Below, in pieces: positions 1 to 7,214 of a stretch of DNA of 15,187 bases. Within the stretch, counting starts at the first letter, position 1. The number at the start of each line of letters is the position of its first letter. The notes beneath the pieces are model-generated. The model was not told the DNA's origin, did not search any database, and was given only the letters and a program-made list of their open reading frames with translations. Position numbers and translations under genes: made by a program. The stretch covers positions 1 through 15,187 of the forward strand of contig ONXW01000395.1 of the NCBI GenBank assembly GCA_900321915.1, read 5' to 3'. Source of the DNA: an uncultured Eubacteriales bacterium. Lineage in GTDB: Bacteria > Bacillota > Clostridia > Lachnospirales > Lachnospiraceae.

Positions 1-1980
1 AGGAAGCCGGTGGATATGAGCAAGGTTCCGGCGGTGAAAAACCCGGACGGAAGCTTCACCATCTTTGTCTACATGGTCGGTTCCGACCTGGAGAGCTACG
101 GCCGGGCGGCCAGCCACGATATCGATGAGATGATCGCGGCCTCCACAGGGGACCGCGTGAAAATCGTGCTCATTACCGGGGGCGCCGAGGACTGGGGCCA
201 TGCGGCGGTAGCTTCCGGAACCACGCAGGTGTTTACCATCTCCGGAGGGGAGATTGCCCAGATCGCGGACCTGGGCCTGCAGAACATGGCAAATGAAGGC
301 ACCCTGGAGTCCTTCCTCACCTGGGCGGGCAAAAACTGCGTCTCGGACCGGAATGCGCTGATTCTGTGGAATCACGGCGGCGGCACCATGATGGGGTACG
401 GGCTGGACGAGAACTACCCGAACGATATCCTGGAGCTTTCGGATATCGGGGACGCCCTGGCGGCTTCCGGCATGCATTTTGATTTCGTCGGCTTTGACGC
501 CTGCCTCATGTGCACGGTGGAGACGGCGAAGATGCTCTCCCCCTACGCGGATTACATGATCGCCTCCGAGGAGACGGAGCCCAGCACCGGGTGGTTTTAC
601 ACGGACTGGCTGAATGCCCTGGGCGAAGACCCGGAGATGGATACGGCCGACCTCGGGCGCCGTATTGTGGATGATTTTGTCCCGGAGGAAGCGGACAGGG
701 AGGAGTTTGAGACCTACACGCTGGCCCTCATCGACCTCTCGAAGATTCAGGAGGTCTGTGACAGGATGGCAGAATTCTTTGTCAATGAGCGCGGCCTGAT
801 GAAGGTGGATTACAAGAGCCTCGCCAGGGCCAGGAACAATACCAAGGCCTTCGGAAACGGCATGTTTGAGCAGATAGACCTGCTGGATTTTATTATCAAT
901 AACAGGACTACCAACCGGAACGGGAACGACGTCCGCCTGGCCGCCCAGAAAGCGGTCGTATATAAAAAGAGCACCACGGGGCGGGCCAACGGGCTGGCCT
1001 TCTACTTCCCGTTTTCCAATCCGGACGCCTACCAGAATGTGACGGAAAACCTGCAGAAGGTGGGATTCGGGAGCGAGTGGTTTTCTCTCTATAATGACTT
1101 TATGAATACCGTCGTCAAAGGCCAGGAACAGACCGTGGAAGCCGGGGGCAATACCCTGGAGGACAAAAAATCCATCGAGCGGTTCGTGAGGTATAAATGG
1201 TATGACCGCAGCTGGGACAAGGTGTCGGACGACACGATCCTGAACGCGACGGACCTGAAGCTGGAGCTCAACGGCGACGGCCTGCCGTCCCTGCATTTTG
1301 ACGCGTCGCAGCGGGATCTCCTGACGGATATGATGCAGTGGTATTTTCTGTGGGACAACGCGACCATGTCGATGACCGGCCTGGGATACTACCACCGGGA
1401 CACGCCGAAAGACGACTATTACGTTATCAAAGCCTTCCCGTGGCCTACCATCAACGGGACGCCGGTAACCTACTTCGAGCTCTACAACGATCCGGAATAT
1501 GAGTACGGCCTGGTGCCCTGCCTCCGGAATAAGGACGAATTTGTCTGCCTGGTCATCGAATACCGCGGGGCGGAGCTCAGGGACGGATCCCAGTGGAATC
1601 TGGTGGGGTTTGTCCACATGGAGGCGGACGAGATCTCCCTGGCGGACGGCATCCGGTTCGAGATGGCCAAAAAGGGAGCAATGCCGCTGAAGAAGGGGGA
1701 CACCTACCAGTTTGTGCGCTATGAGATGAATGCGCTGGAAGGCGAGCTGAAGGAAGGCGAGAACGGCGAGAGGTACGCAGCCTTCGGGGAGCCCCTGAAA
1801 TATGACGGAAAATGGGACATCCGGGCCCGGGACCTGTTCGAAATATCCGGTGTGGAGCCCGGAAAGGGACGGATTATGACCTGGTTCCTGCTCCGGGATA
1901 TTTACCAGAATACCCACAAGAGCCAGATGCTCTCCTGGATCCTCGAAAAAGACGGGGACTGGGTGTATTATTTCCGGTAA
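1..1980 (+). CDS. Clostripain-family (peptidase C11) cysteine protease, probably 5'-partial
   Basis: Caspase-like clan CD cysteine peptidase of the clostripain (C11) family, which cleaves proteins after basic residues and is usually exported. Counting from the GTG at 10, the catalytic His is His122 in the motif WNHGGG and the catalytic Cys is Cys165 in GFDACLM; the N-terminal strand reads TIFVYMVGSDLES, typical of the family. The caspase-like domain covers about residues 15-375 and a beta-rich C-terminal domain of unknown role about 390-656. The frame is open to base 1. GTG at 10 and ATG at 16 (9 nt after AGGAAG at 1-6) are possible starts, but family members usually have a leader or membrane segment before this point, so I infer that the true start lies outside the window. 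The next gene, a lipoprotein, begins 40 nt downstream without a terminator, suggesting one transcript. Confidence 0.9.
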   Translation, partial: RKPVDMSKVPAVKNPDGSFTIFVYMVGSDLESYGRAASHDIDEMIAASTGDRVKIVLITGGAEDWGHAAVASGTTQVFTISGGEIAQIADLGLQNMANEGTLESFLTWAGKNCVSDRNALILWNHGGGTMMGYGLDENYPNDILELSDIGDALAASGMHFDFVGFDACLMCTVETAKMLSPYADYMIASEETEPSTGWFYTDWLNALGEDPEMDTADLGRRIVDDFVPEEADREEFETYTLALIDLSKIQEVCDRMAEFFVNERGLMKVDYKSLARARNNTKAFGNGMFEQIDLLDFIINNRTTNRNGNDVRLAAQKAVVYKKSTTGRANGLAFYFPFSNPDAYQNVTENLQKVGFGSEWFSLYNDFMNTVVKGQEQTVEAGGNTLEDKKSIERFVRYKWYDRSWDKVSDDTILNATDLKLELNGDGLPSLHFDASQRDLLTDMMQWYFLWDNATMSMTGLGYYHRDTPKDDYYVIKAFPWPTINGTPVTYFELYNDPEYEYGLVPCLRNKDEFVCLVIEYRGAELRDGSQWNLVGFVHMEADEISLADGIRFEMAKKGAMPLKKGDTYQFVRYEMNALEGELKEGENGERYAAFGEPLKYDGKWDIRARDLFEISGVEPGKGRIMTWFLLRDIYQNTHKSQMLSWILEKDGDWVYYFR

Positions 1981-2019
1981 CGGGATTCCGGGAACTGAAA
2001 CCTGAGAGGTAAAAAGACA

Positions 2020-2775
2020 ATGCGGCCTGGAAAGAGAATGATTGCTGCAATACTGATACTGCTTGTATGTGTGTCCTGCCTTGCCTCCTGCGGCAGCAAG
2101 GTCACGGCGGAAAGCCTGCTGTCCGGCGCGGCGGCCGCCCCCGGGATGCGGGGGAAGATTACGGTGAAGCTGGTGACGTCGTCCGGGGACCGGGATATTC
2201 CCACCCTCTATGAGGGAAGCATCTCGGCGAAGGACAATATCCGCTATGTGAAGGGGAATTATCGCCAGGCCGAATGGGATCGGGATCATGAACAATATGC
2301 GGAATTTTTTCCCGGGGAAACACCGGAAGAAAACTCGATTTCGCTGTACAGCTACCAGAAAGTAAACGGGATCTGGCTCAGGGCCGATGTGTACGACAAC
2401 ATGGCAACCCTTGCGGAAATGATACAGGCGCTGGAAAACCCGGTGCTCTCACCGCCCACAAAGAATGCCGGATCCTACTACATCACAGGGACCATGCCCA
2501 TTAAGCCTTTCCGGGATTTTTCCATGGTATACCTCTCCGGTCCGAGCATCTCCGCCGCCCTGGTCCAGTGTCCCTCCGATGAGCAGATGAACGTGAGGAT
2601 CGAATTCAGCGCCATCAGCAATATGCCGGTAAAAATGTCCCTGTCCCTCCCGGCGCCGGTGGAGCTGGAAAAACACACAATGAAGACCCTGGACATCACC
2701 CTGGACATCACCGACATGACCCTGTCCTCCCTGGAGATCCCCCAGGAAGTGCGCGACGACGCGAAGAACAGGTAA
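2020..2775 (+). CDS. Secreted lipoprotein, LolA/LppX-like pattern
   Basis: 251-aa lipoprotein. A basic N-terminus (RPGKR) and hydrophobic core lead to a lipobox L21-A22-S23-C24 followed by Gly, so Cys24 should be lipidated and the protein anchored to the outer face of the membrane. The mature part is predicted mostly beta. The C-terminal pattern, a strand with MPVKMSLSL, then alternating T/D strands and an ending SLEIPQEVRDDA, resembles clostridial lipoproteins with a LolA/LppX-like curved sheet that binds a lipid-like ligand (inference from pattern, not from a search). The start is ATG at 2020, with GAGAGG at 2004-2009 about 10 nt upstream; ATG at 2038 would shorten the signal peptide. It follows the C11 protease closely, so it may be a substrate, chaperone or independent cargo-binding partner; nothing in the sequence decides this. 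No classical terminator follows. Confidence 0.82.
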   Translation: MRPGKRMIAAILILLVCVSCLASCGSKVTAESLLSGAAAAPGMRGKITVKLVTSSGDRDIPTLYEGSISAKDNIRYVKGNYRQAEWDRDHEQYAEFFPGETPEENSISLYSYQKVNGIWLRADVYDNMATLAEMIQALENPVLSPPTKNAGSYYITGTMPIKPFRDFSMVYLSGPSISAALVQCPSDEQMNVRIEFSAISNMPVKMSLSLPAPVELEKHTMKTLDITLDITDMTLSSLEIPQEVRDDAKNR

Positions 2776-2805
2776 CAATAAAAACATATTCCATAAACAA
2801 TTACC

Positions 2806-2929
2806 ATGGATAAGTACACTCTGAAGGGAACATCCGCAGCGCCGGCACTTGGCGAGCGTCTTCGCGAGCCTTAGTTCCGCAGCGCGAGGACTAAGTGCGA
2901 ACGGTTCCCGGAAGAGTGTACTTATCCAT
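2806..2929. repeat. 124-nt inverted-repeat element with two internal hairpins
   Basis: Perfect 17-nt terminal inverted repeats at 2806-2822 and 2913-2929 (ATGGATAAGTACACTCT and its complement) enclose a structured interior. A second pairing, GGGAAC at 2826-2831 with GTTCCC at 2904-2909, extends the stem after a 3-nt mismatch. Inside are a GCAC/GTGC pairing (2845-2848 with 2895-2898) and two hairpins: 2851-2870 (GGC-GA-GCG, loop TCTT, CGC-GA-GCC) and 2870-2895 (CTTAG...CTAAG with an inner TCC/GGA stem). The result is a branched fold. It carries no convincing gene and looks like a dispersed, MITE- or REP-like element or structured RNA. It separates the lipoprotein from the queT promoter and could also act as a transcript boundary. 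Confidence 0.75.
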
Positions 2930-2939
2930 TTGCCACTGA

Positions 2940-2967
2940 TTGCATTCATCTGTGAAAATGATATAAT
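2940..2967 (+). promoter_or_regulatory. Putative sigma-A promoter for queT-murC
   Basis: A perfect -10 hexamer TATAAT at 2962-2967 lies 16 nt after a weak -35 TTGCAT at 2940-2945. Transcription would start near 2974, giving a leader of about 28 nt with a G-rich ribosome binding site (around 2991-2996) before ATG 3002. The leader is too short and lacks the sequence for a preQ1 riboswitch. Confidence 0.6.
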
Positions 2968-3001
2968 AGTGCGTAGAATTTGCAGGAACAGGGGGTACGG
3001 C

Positions 3002-3505
3002 ATGGAAGGCGGAAAGGTGCATTCAAGCCTGTATATCGCGATGGGAGGCATCATCGCCGCCGCTTACACAGCCCTTACCATGGCATTTGCCCCGATCAGT
3101 TTCGGACCGATCCAGTTCAGGGTCTCCGAGGCGCTGTGTATCCTGCCATATTTTACTTCGGCGGCGGTGCCGGGGGTCACGATAGGGTGTTTCCTGTCGA
3201 ATCTCCTGTGCGGCGCGGCGCCGCCGGATGTGATTTTCGGCACTCTTGCGACGCTTGTCGGCGCCGTGGGATCGAGGATGCTCCGGAAGCATAAGTATCT
3301 GGTCTGCATCCCGCCGATCGTATCCAACGCGGTCATTATCCCGTGGGTCCTGCGCTACGCTTACGGCGCGGAGGAGCTGATCCCCTACCTTATGCTCACG
3401 GTGGGAATCGGGGAAGTGATGGCTGTGGGCGTGCTGGGAAATCTGCTGCTTTTGGCGATTGAGAAGGGCAAAGGGAAGGTTAACTATGTATCAGATAGAT
3501 TTTGA
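3002..3505 (+). CDS. queT: QueT-family queuosine-precursor transporter
   Basis: 167-aa integral membrane protein of the QueT family, an S-component-type importer of queuosine precursors thought to work with a shared ECF energy-coupling module. The signature is the stretch FGPIQFRVSEALCILPYF (about residues 36-53) followed by a glycine/alanine-rich membrane segment with GCFLSNLLCG and DVIFGTLATLVGA. Five to six hydrophobic segments are visible. The frame is open further upstream through the inverted-repeat element to 2849, but the promoter at 2940-2967 excludes that start; ATG 3002 has the G-rich site just upstream. The stop lies 20 nt inside murC, which implies translational coupling. No ECF ATPase or T-component is nearby, as expected for a group II S-component. 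Specificity cannot be settled from sequence; preQ0 or preQ1 is inferred from the family. Confidence 0.85.
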   Translation: MEGGKVHSSLYIAMGGIIAAAYTALTMAFAPISFGPIQFRVSEALCILPYFTSAAVPGVTIGCFLSNLLCGAAPPDVIFGTLATLVGAVGSRMLRKHKYLVCIPPIVSNAVIIPWVLRYAYGAEELIPYLMLTVGIGEVMAVGVLGNLLLLAIEKGKGKVNYVSDRF

Positions 3506-4865
3506 GAAACCGGAGAGAGTGCATTTCATCGGAATCGGCGGCATCAGCATGAGCGGCCTGGCCGAGATCCTGCTGGACCGTCATTTTCCGGTCAGCGGTT
3601 CCGACTCCCACAAGTCGGAGCTGACGGCGCACCTGGAAAGCCTGGGGGCAAAGGTATACTACGGGCAGAGGGCGGAGAATATCACCGATGACATCCGCGT
3701 CGTGGTGTACACGGCGGCTATCCATCCGGACAACCCGGAGTTTGCCGCGGCCGAGCTGCGGGGGATCCCGATGCTGACGAGGGCGGAGTTCCTGGGGCAG
3801 GTCATGAAGCACTACCGGAATTCCATAGCGGTATCCGGAACGCACGGGAAGACGACCACAACCTCCATGATCACCGAGATTTTCCTGGCGGCCCAGAATG
3901 ATCCGACGGTTTCCCTGGGCGGTATGCTGGATTCCATCGGCGGCAACATCCGCGTCGGCGGACCGGACTATTTCGTGATGGAGGCCTGCGAGTACACCAA
4001 CAGCTTCCTGAGCTTCTTCCCGACGCTCGCGGTTATCCTGAATGTGGAGCCGGATCACCTGGATTTCTTCAAGGATCTGGCGGATATCCGCCATTCCTTC
4101 CACCTGTTTGCGCAGAATGTGGCGGATGACGGTACCATCGTCATCTGCGGGGAGATTCCGGAGTATCAGAAGATTACGGAAGGCCTGACGGCTGAGGTTG
4201 TGACCTACGGCCATGACAGGAGCTTTGACTATTCGGCGGGTGACATCGTCTATGACGAGTTCGGCCGCGCTTCCTACGACCTCTATGTCAGGGGGGAGAA
4301 AAAGGGGCATATCGAGCTGGGCACCATAGGCGAGCACAATGTGATGAATTCCCTGGCGGCTCTCGCGGTGGCAGGGAAGTACGGCATCCCGCTTGAGACG
4401 GCGGCGCCGGCCCTGCAGAAGTTCTCGGGGACACACCGCCGGTTTGAGAAGAAGGGTGTCCTGAACGGCGTGACCATCATCGATGACTACGCCCACCACC
4501 CGCATGAGATCGAGGCGACCCTCCGGGCGGCGCTCCATTATCCCCACAGGAAGGTCTGGTGTATCTTCCAGCCCCACACCTATTCCCGCACGGCGGCGTT
4601 CCTGGATGATTTCGCGAAAGCCCTGTCCCTTGCGGACTGTGTTATCCTGGCGGACATCTACGCGGCCCGGGAGACCAACACCTTCGGCGTCAGCTCCGCG
4701 GATATTGCCGGGCGGCTGAAAAAAGCCGGAAAAGAAGCCTGGTATTTTCCGACGTTTGTGGAAATCGAGGACTTTGTCCGCGAGAACTGTATCCCCGGGG
4801 ACCTGTTGATAACCATGGGTGCCGGAGATATCGTAAAAGTCGGGGAAGAACTGCTCAGACAGTAA
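3486..4865 (+). CDS. murC: UDP-N-acetylmuramate--L-alanine ligase
   Basis: Cytoplasmic Mur ligase that adds L-alanine to UDP-MurNAc with ATP hydrolysis, the first amino-acid step of the peptidoglycan stem peptide. The 459-aa length is normal. The domains appear in order: an N-terminal UDP-binding Rossmann domain with GIGGISMSGLAEIL (from residue 16); the ATPase domain with P-loop GTHGKTTTT (G118, K122, T123) and NVEPDHLDFF (186-195); and the C-terminal domain with GTHRRFE (315-321) and DDYAHHPHEI (333-342). The start is ATG 3486, preceded by GGGAAGG at about 3473-3479; an earlier in-frame start lies deeper inside queT and lacks this spacing. It overlaps the queT stop by 20 nt. A strong terminator begins 12 nt after the stop, so murC ends the transcript. 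Confidence 0.97.
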   Translation: MYQIDFEKPERVHFIGIGGISMSGLAEILLDRHFPVSGSDSHKSELTAHLESLGAKVYYGQRAENITDDIRVVVYTAAIHPDNPEFAAAELRGIPMLTRAEFLGQVMKHYRNSIAVSGTHGKTTTTSMITEIFLAAQNDPTVSLGGMLDSIGGNIRVGGPDYFVMEACEYTNSFLSFFPTLAVILNVEPDHLDFFKDLADIRHSFHLFAQNVADDGTIVICGEIPEYQKITEGLTAEVVTYGHDRSFDYSAGDIVYDEFGRASYDLYVRGEKKGHIELGTIGEHNVMNSLAALAVAGKYGIPLETAAPALQKFSGTHRRFEKKGVLNGVTIIDDYAHHPHEIEATLRAALHYPHRKVWCIFQPHTYSRTAAFLDDFAKALSLADCVILADIYAARETNTFGVSSADIAGRLKKAGKEAWYFPTFVEIEDFVRENCIPGDLLITMGAGDIVKVGEELLRQ

Positions 4866-4866
4866 G

Positions 4867-4977
4867 TTATCCACATAATCCACATGGTTTTCAACACTGT
4901 TTCAGGGAAACCATGTGGATTTTTTTCCCCTTTATCCACCCGGTATCCACCCCTGTTGTGGACGGAAGTGTGGATGA
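4867..4977. promoter_or_regulatory. Cluster of DnaA-box-like motifs
   Basis: Within 111 nt there are seven TCCAC-core motifs. 4867-4875 is a perfect DnaA box TTATCCACA. 4876-4884 TAATCCACA, 4932-4940 TTATCCACC and the complement of 4969-4977 (TCATCCACA) each match 8 of 9. 4943-4951 GTATCCACC and the complement of 4914-4922 match 7 of 9. The complement of 4957-4965 matches 6 of 9 with an intact TCCACA core. The cluster sits directly upstream of the promoter of the dnaD-like/dnaC-like genes, so DnaA control of helicase-loader expression, or a DnaA-titrating or accessory site, is a reasonable inference. dnaA, dnaN and an obvious AT-rich unwinding region are absent, so I do not call it oriC. Confidence 0.6.
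4877..4926 (+). terminator. Rho-independent terminator of murC
   Basis: A perfect 14-bp stem (4877-4890 with 4908-4921) with a 17-nt loop is followed by an uninterrupted T run to 4926. Both arms contain the TCCACA core of the surrounding DnaA-box-like cluster. Confidence 0.88.
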
Positions 4978-4985
4978 TTGTTCGA

Positions 4986-5014
4986 TTTTCACGGGGGTGT
5001 AATTGTGCTATGAT
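4986..5014 (+). promoter_or_regulatory. Putative promoter of the dnaD-like/dnaC-like operon
   Basis: The -10 is TATGAT at 5009-5014 with an extended TG at 5006-5007. A weak -35 TTTTCA lies at 4986-4991 with 17-nt spacing. The nearest DnaA-box-like motif ends at 4977, 8 nt before the -35, a position from which a bound protein could touch RNA polymerase. Confidence 0.55.
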
Positions 5015-5032
5015 GTGCTTATCCGGTTTTTT

Positions 5033-5039
5033 GAGGTGA
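5033..5039 (+). promoter_or_regulatory. Ribosome binding site that fixes a TTG start
   Basis: GAGGTGA lies 6 nt before TTG 5046. The nearby ATG at 5051 is out of frame with the conserved protein, so this site and the reading frame together fix TTG as the start of the DnaD-domain gene. Confidence 0.75.
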
Positions 5040-5045
5040 AGCGCT

Positions 5046-6128
5046 TTGGAATGGAACAATTTGCTGCGGGCGGACGCTGTCCTGGTGCCCGGTCAGTTTA
5101 TAGATGAATATATGAAGCAGGCCAACGGCGAGTACGTGAAAGTCTACCTGTACCTCCTCCGGCACGCGCCGGAGCAGATCGGGCGGGAGCAGATCGCGGA
5201 CGCGCTGGACATGACCCGAGCGGATGTCAACAGGGCCCTCTCCTACTGGAAGAAGGCCGGCGTGCTGGACTATGAGTCCGCAAAACCCGCCGCGGCCGGC
5301 AGGACTGCCCAGAAGCCCGCGGAGGATACGGTGCCGCAGGGCGCCGTGACTGCCGTGCAGAAGTCTTCCCCGGCAGCAGCTGAGAATCCCGCGCCGGAAA
5401 AGCCTGCCGGGCAGCCGGTTTCCCGCGCCGTTGATACGGCCGCGCTGGAAAGGGATGAGGAATTTAAGCAGCTCGTCTACATTTCCCAGCAGTACCTGAA
5501 TAAGCTGTTTACCCAGCGGGATACCGAGGTCCTGGGGAATCTGTACCAGAACCTGGGAATGTCCGCGGAGCTTCTGGAATACCTGATGGAGTACTGTGCG
5601 GAAAACCGCCATACCAGCCTGCGCTACGCGGAGACCGTCGCGCTGAACTGGAAGAGCGAGGGGATCACCACGGCCAAAGAAGCGCGGGAGAGGTCCGCGA
5701 ACCGTAACCGGCGGGTGTTTTCCGTGATGAAGGCCATGGGGCTGAATGACCGGAACCCGGGAAAGTCGGAGCTGGAGCATATCCGCAGGTGGTTTGAGGA
5801 GTACGGCTTCGATGAGAAGATCGTGACGGAGGCGTGCAGCCGCACGCTGGAACGGACCCATAAGCCCAGCTTCCCCTACGCGGAGGGGATCCTCCGGGAC
5901 TGGAAGGAAGCGGGGGTAAAGACATTTGCCGATATCGCTGCCCAGGACAGCGAAAGAAGCGCCGAAAAGGCCCGGGGGGACGCTCCGGAGAACCGCGCCG
6001 CCGCGGGAAGGCGGCGGGGGCAGAAGGCCACGCGGTTCGATAATTTTGAAGGTCACGGGTATGATTACGACGAGATGGTCTGGAACATGATCAGCCGGGA
6101 TGCGGGAGGAAACGATGGGACTGAGTAA
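5046..6128 (+). CDS. DnaD-domain replication initiation protein (tandem DnaD domains)
   Basis: 360-aa cytoplasmic protein of the DnaD/DnaB-like family that helps remodel DNA and recruit the helicase loader at replication initiation in Firmicutes. Residues about 1-78 form an N-terminal winged-helix oligomerisation domain (VPGQFIDEYM, GEYVKVYLYLLR). Residues about 80-132 are an Ala/Pro-rich linker. Two DnaD-like C-terminal modules follow at about 137-210 and 222-308, each ending in the family pattern Y-x(6)-W-x-x-x-G (YAETVALNWKSEGITT and YAEGILRDWKEAGVKT). The tail is basic, then acidic, with RFDNFEGHGYDYD. The start is TTG 5046. The next gene begins 14 nt before this stop and encodes the likely partner loader. 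Probably transcribed from 4986-5014 and possibly DnaA-controlled. Called by domain rather than dnaD proper, because clostridial genomes can carry several such proteins. Confidence 0.93.
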   Translation: MEWNNLLRADAVLVPGQFIDEYMKQANGEYVKVYLYLLRHAPEQIGREQIADALDMTRADVNRALSYWKKAGVLDYESAKPAAAGRTAQKPAEDTVPQGAVTAVQKSSPAAAENPAPEKPAGQPVSRAVDTAALERDEEFKQLVYISQQYLNKLFTQRDTEVLGNLYQNLGMSAELLEYLMEYCAENRHTSLRYAETVALNWKSEGITTAKEARERSANRNRRVFSVMKAMGLNDRNPGKSELEHIRRWFEEYGFDEKIVTEACSRTLERTHKPSFPYAEGILRDWKEAGVKTFADIAAQDSERSAEKARGDAPENRAAAGRRRGQKATRFDNFEGHGYDYDEMVWNMISRDAGGNDGTE

Positions 6129-7113
6129 TGCGCAGTATGAATCCATCATGCGGAGCTACCAGCAGAAGCAGCTTCTGGAAAAGAGGAGGCTGGATGAGCG
6201 TACGGAGGAAGTGTACCGCGAGATCCCCGCGGTCGCGGAGCTGAATGCCGCGATCAGCCAGGCCGCGGTCCGGTCGGCGAAGGCCCTTCTGGACGGGGGC
6301 ACGGACGCCGTGGACAGGCTCCGGGAGACCATCGCGGACTGCCGGGAACAGAGGGAGGTTCTCCTCCGGTCGAAGGGGTATCCCGCGGATTACCTGGAGA
6401 TGCACTACGGATGCCCGCTGTGCCATGACACGGGCTATGTGGACAACCGCAAGTGCCGCTGCTTCCGGGCAAAGGAGATTGAACTGCTGTACCGGCAGTC
6501 CAATATCCGGGAGGTACTGCGGGAAGAGAATTTTGATACCTTCCGCACGGACTGGTTTGACGATACCGAGAGGGATCCCCGCACCGGGAAGACGGTCCGG
6601 GAGTATATGGAGATGGTCCGCGATATCTGCAGGCGCTATGTGCGGGACTTTCCGCAGAATAAGGGAAATCTCCTGTTTACGGGAAAGACGGGGCTCGGGA
6701 AGACCTTCCTGTCCAACTGCATCGCCCGGGAGCTGATAGAGCAGTGCTTCAGCGTGGTCTACCTTCCCGCGGCGGAGATGTTTGATATTTTCTCGAAGGA
6801 CCGGTTCTCCCGGGAGGAAGAGGAAGGGGACCGAACAAGGTCGGATTATCTGACGGAGTGCGACCTCCTGATTATTGACGATCTGGGGACCGAGCTGGTC
6901 AACACGTTTACCGTATCCCAGCTGTTTTACCTGGTAAATGAGCGGCTGACGGCGAAGAAAGGAACCATCATTTCCACGAACCTTCCCACCAACCGGATGC
7001 GGGATGAGTTTACCGACCGGGTGATGTCCCGGATTGTCAGCGGATACCGGATTATACCCCTGTACGGGGAGGATATCCGCATCCGGAAGAAGCTTGAGGG
7101 AATCGGCGGCTGA
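6115..7113 (+). CDS. dnaC: DnaC/DnaI-type replicative helicase loader ATPase
   Basis: 332-aa AAA+ ATPase of the DnaC/DnaI/IstB group, expected to load the replicative helicase onto DNA with the DnaD-like protein encoded just before it. The first 90 residues are helical and charged, likely a helicase-binding coiled coil. A zinc-binding motif follows with Cys100, Cys103, Cys114 and Cys116 (CPLC...CRC), as in DnaI. Walker A is GKTGLGKT at 190-197, and Walker B is LLIIDDLGTE with Asp255-Asp256. STNLPTNRM and the arginine-rich stretch after it fit sensor and arginine-finger regions. The start is ATG 6115, with GGGAGGA at 6104-6110; a start at 6100 would lose this site. It overlaps the dnaD-like stop by 14 nt. 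The housekeeping context, zinc motif and partner argue against a transposon IstB. Confidence 0.93.
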   Translation: MGLSNAQYESIMRSYQQKQLLEKRRLDERTEEVYREIPAVAELNAAISQAAVRSAKALLDGGTDAVDRLRETIADCREQREVLLRSKGYPADYLEMHYGCPLCHDTGYVDNRKCRCFRAKEIELLYRQSNIREVLREENFDTFRTDWFDDTERDPRTGKTVREYMEMVRDICRRYVRDFPQNKGNLLFTGKTGLGKTFLSNCIARELIEQCFSVVYLPAAEMFDIFSKDRFSREEEEGDRTRSDYLTECDLLIIDDLGTELVNTFTVSQLFYLVNERLTAKKGTIISTNLPTNRMRDEFTDRVMSRIVSGYRIIPLYGEDIRIRKKLEGIGG

Positions 7114-7116
7114 CTA

Positions 7117-7146
7117 TTGACGCCGCACTTTTTATCATGTTATCAT
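7117..7146 (+). promoter_or_regulatory. Putative sigma-A promoter of prs
   Basis: The -35 is TTGACG at 7117-7122 and the -10 is TATCAT at 7141-7146, each 5 of 6 to consensus, with 18-nt spacing and an extended TG at 7138-7139. It starts 3 nt after the helicase-loader stop and leaves a leader of about 60 nt. Confidence 0.65.
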
Positions 7147-7214
7147 GCCCGTATAGAAGACAGCCGCCCGGCGCATGGTGAAAGGGCATACAGGATACAG
7201 GAGCGAAGGACAGA

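Noticed and set aside
2806..2929. DnaA binding at the arms of the inverted repeat (TTATCCAT in the right arm)
   Set aside because: The match stops before the conserved CACA end (7 of 9), and the arms are explained by the palindrome of the element.
2849..3001. N-terminal extension of queT from a TTG inside the inverted-repeat element
   Set aside because: The extension is encoded by the repeat and by the promoter itself, has no family similarity, and ATG 3002 has a good start context.
2930..3001. preQ1 riboswitch before queT
   Set aside because: The leader after the TATAAT promoter is too short and contains neither the stem nor the conserved A-rich tail of that aptamer.
3480..4883. 467-codon minus-strand open frame opposite murC
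   Set aside because: It is an antisense shadow of a strongly conserved gene; the translation shows no domain.
4867..5014. Chromosomal origin of replication
   Set aside because: DnaA boxes are present, but dnaA, dnaN, rpmH and an evident AT-rich unwinding region with DnaA-trio motifs are not in the window.
5019..6149. 376-codon minus-strand open frame opposite the dnaD-like gene
   Set aside because: Its product is rich in Arg, Gly and Pro with no family likeness, as expected for antisense of GC-rich coding sequence.
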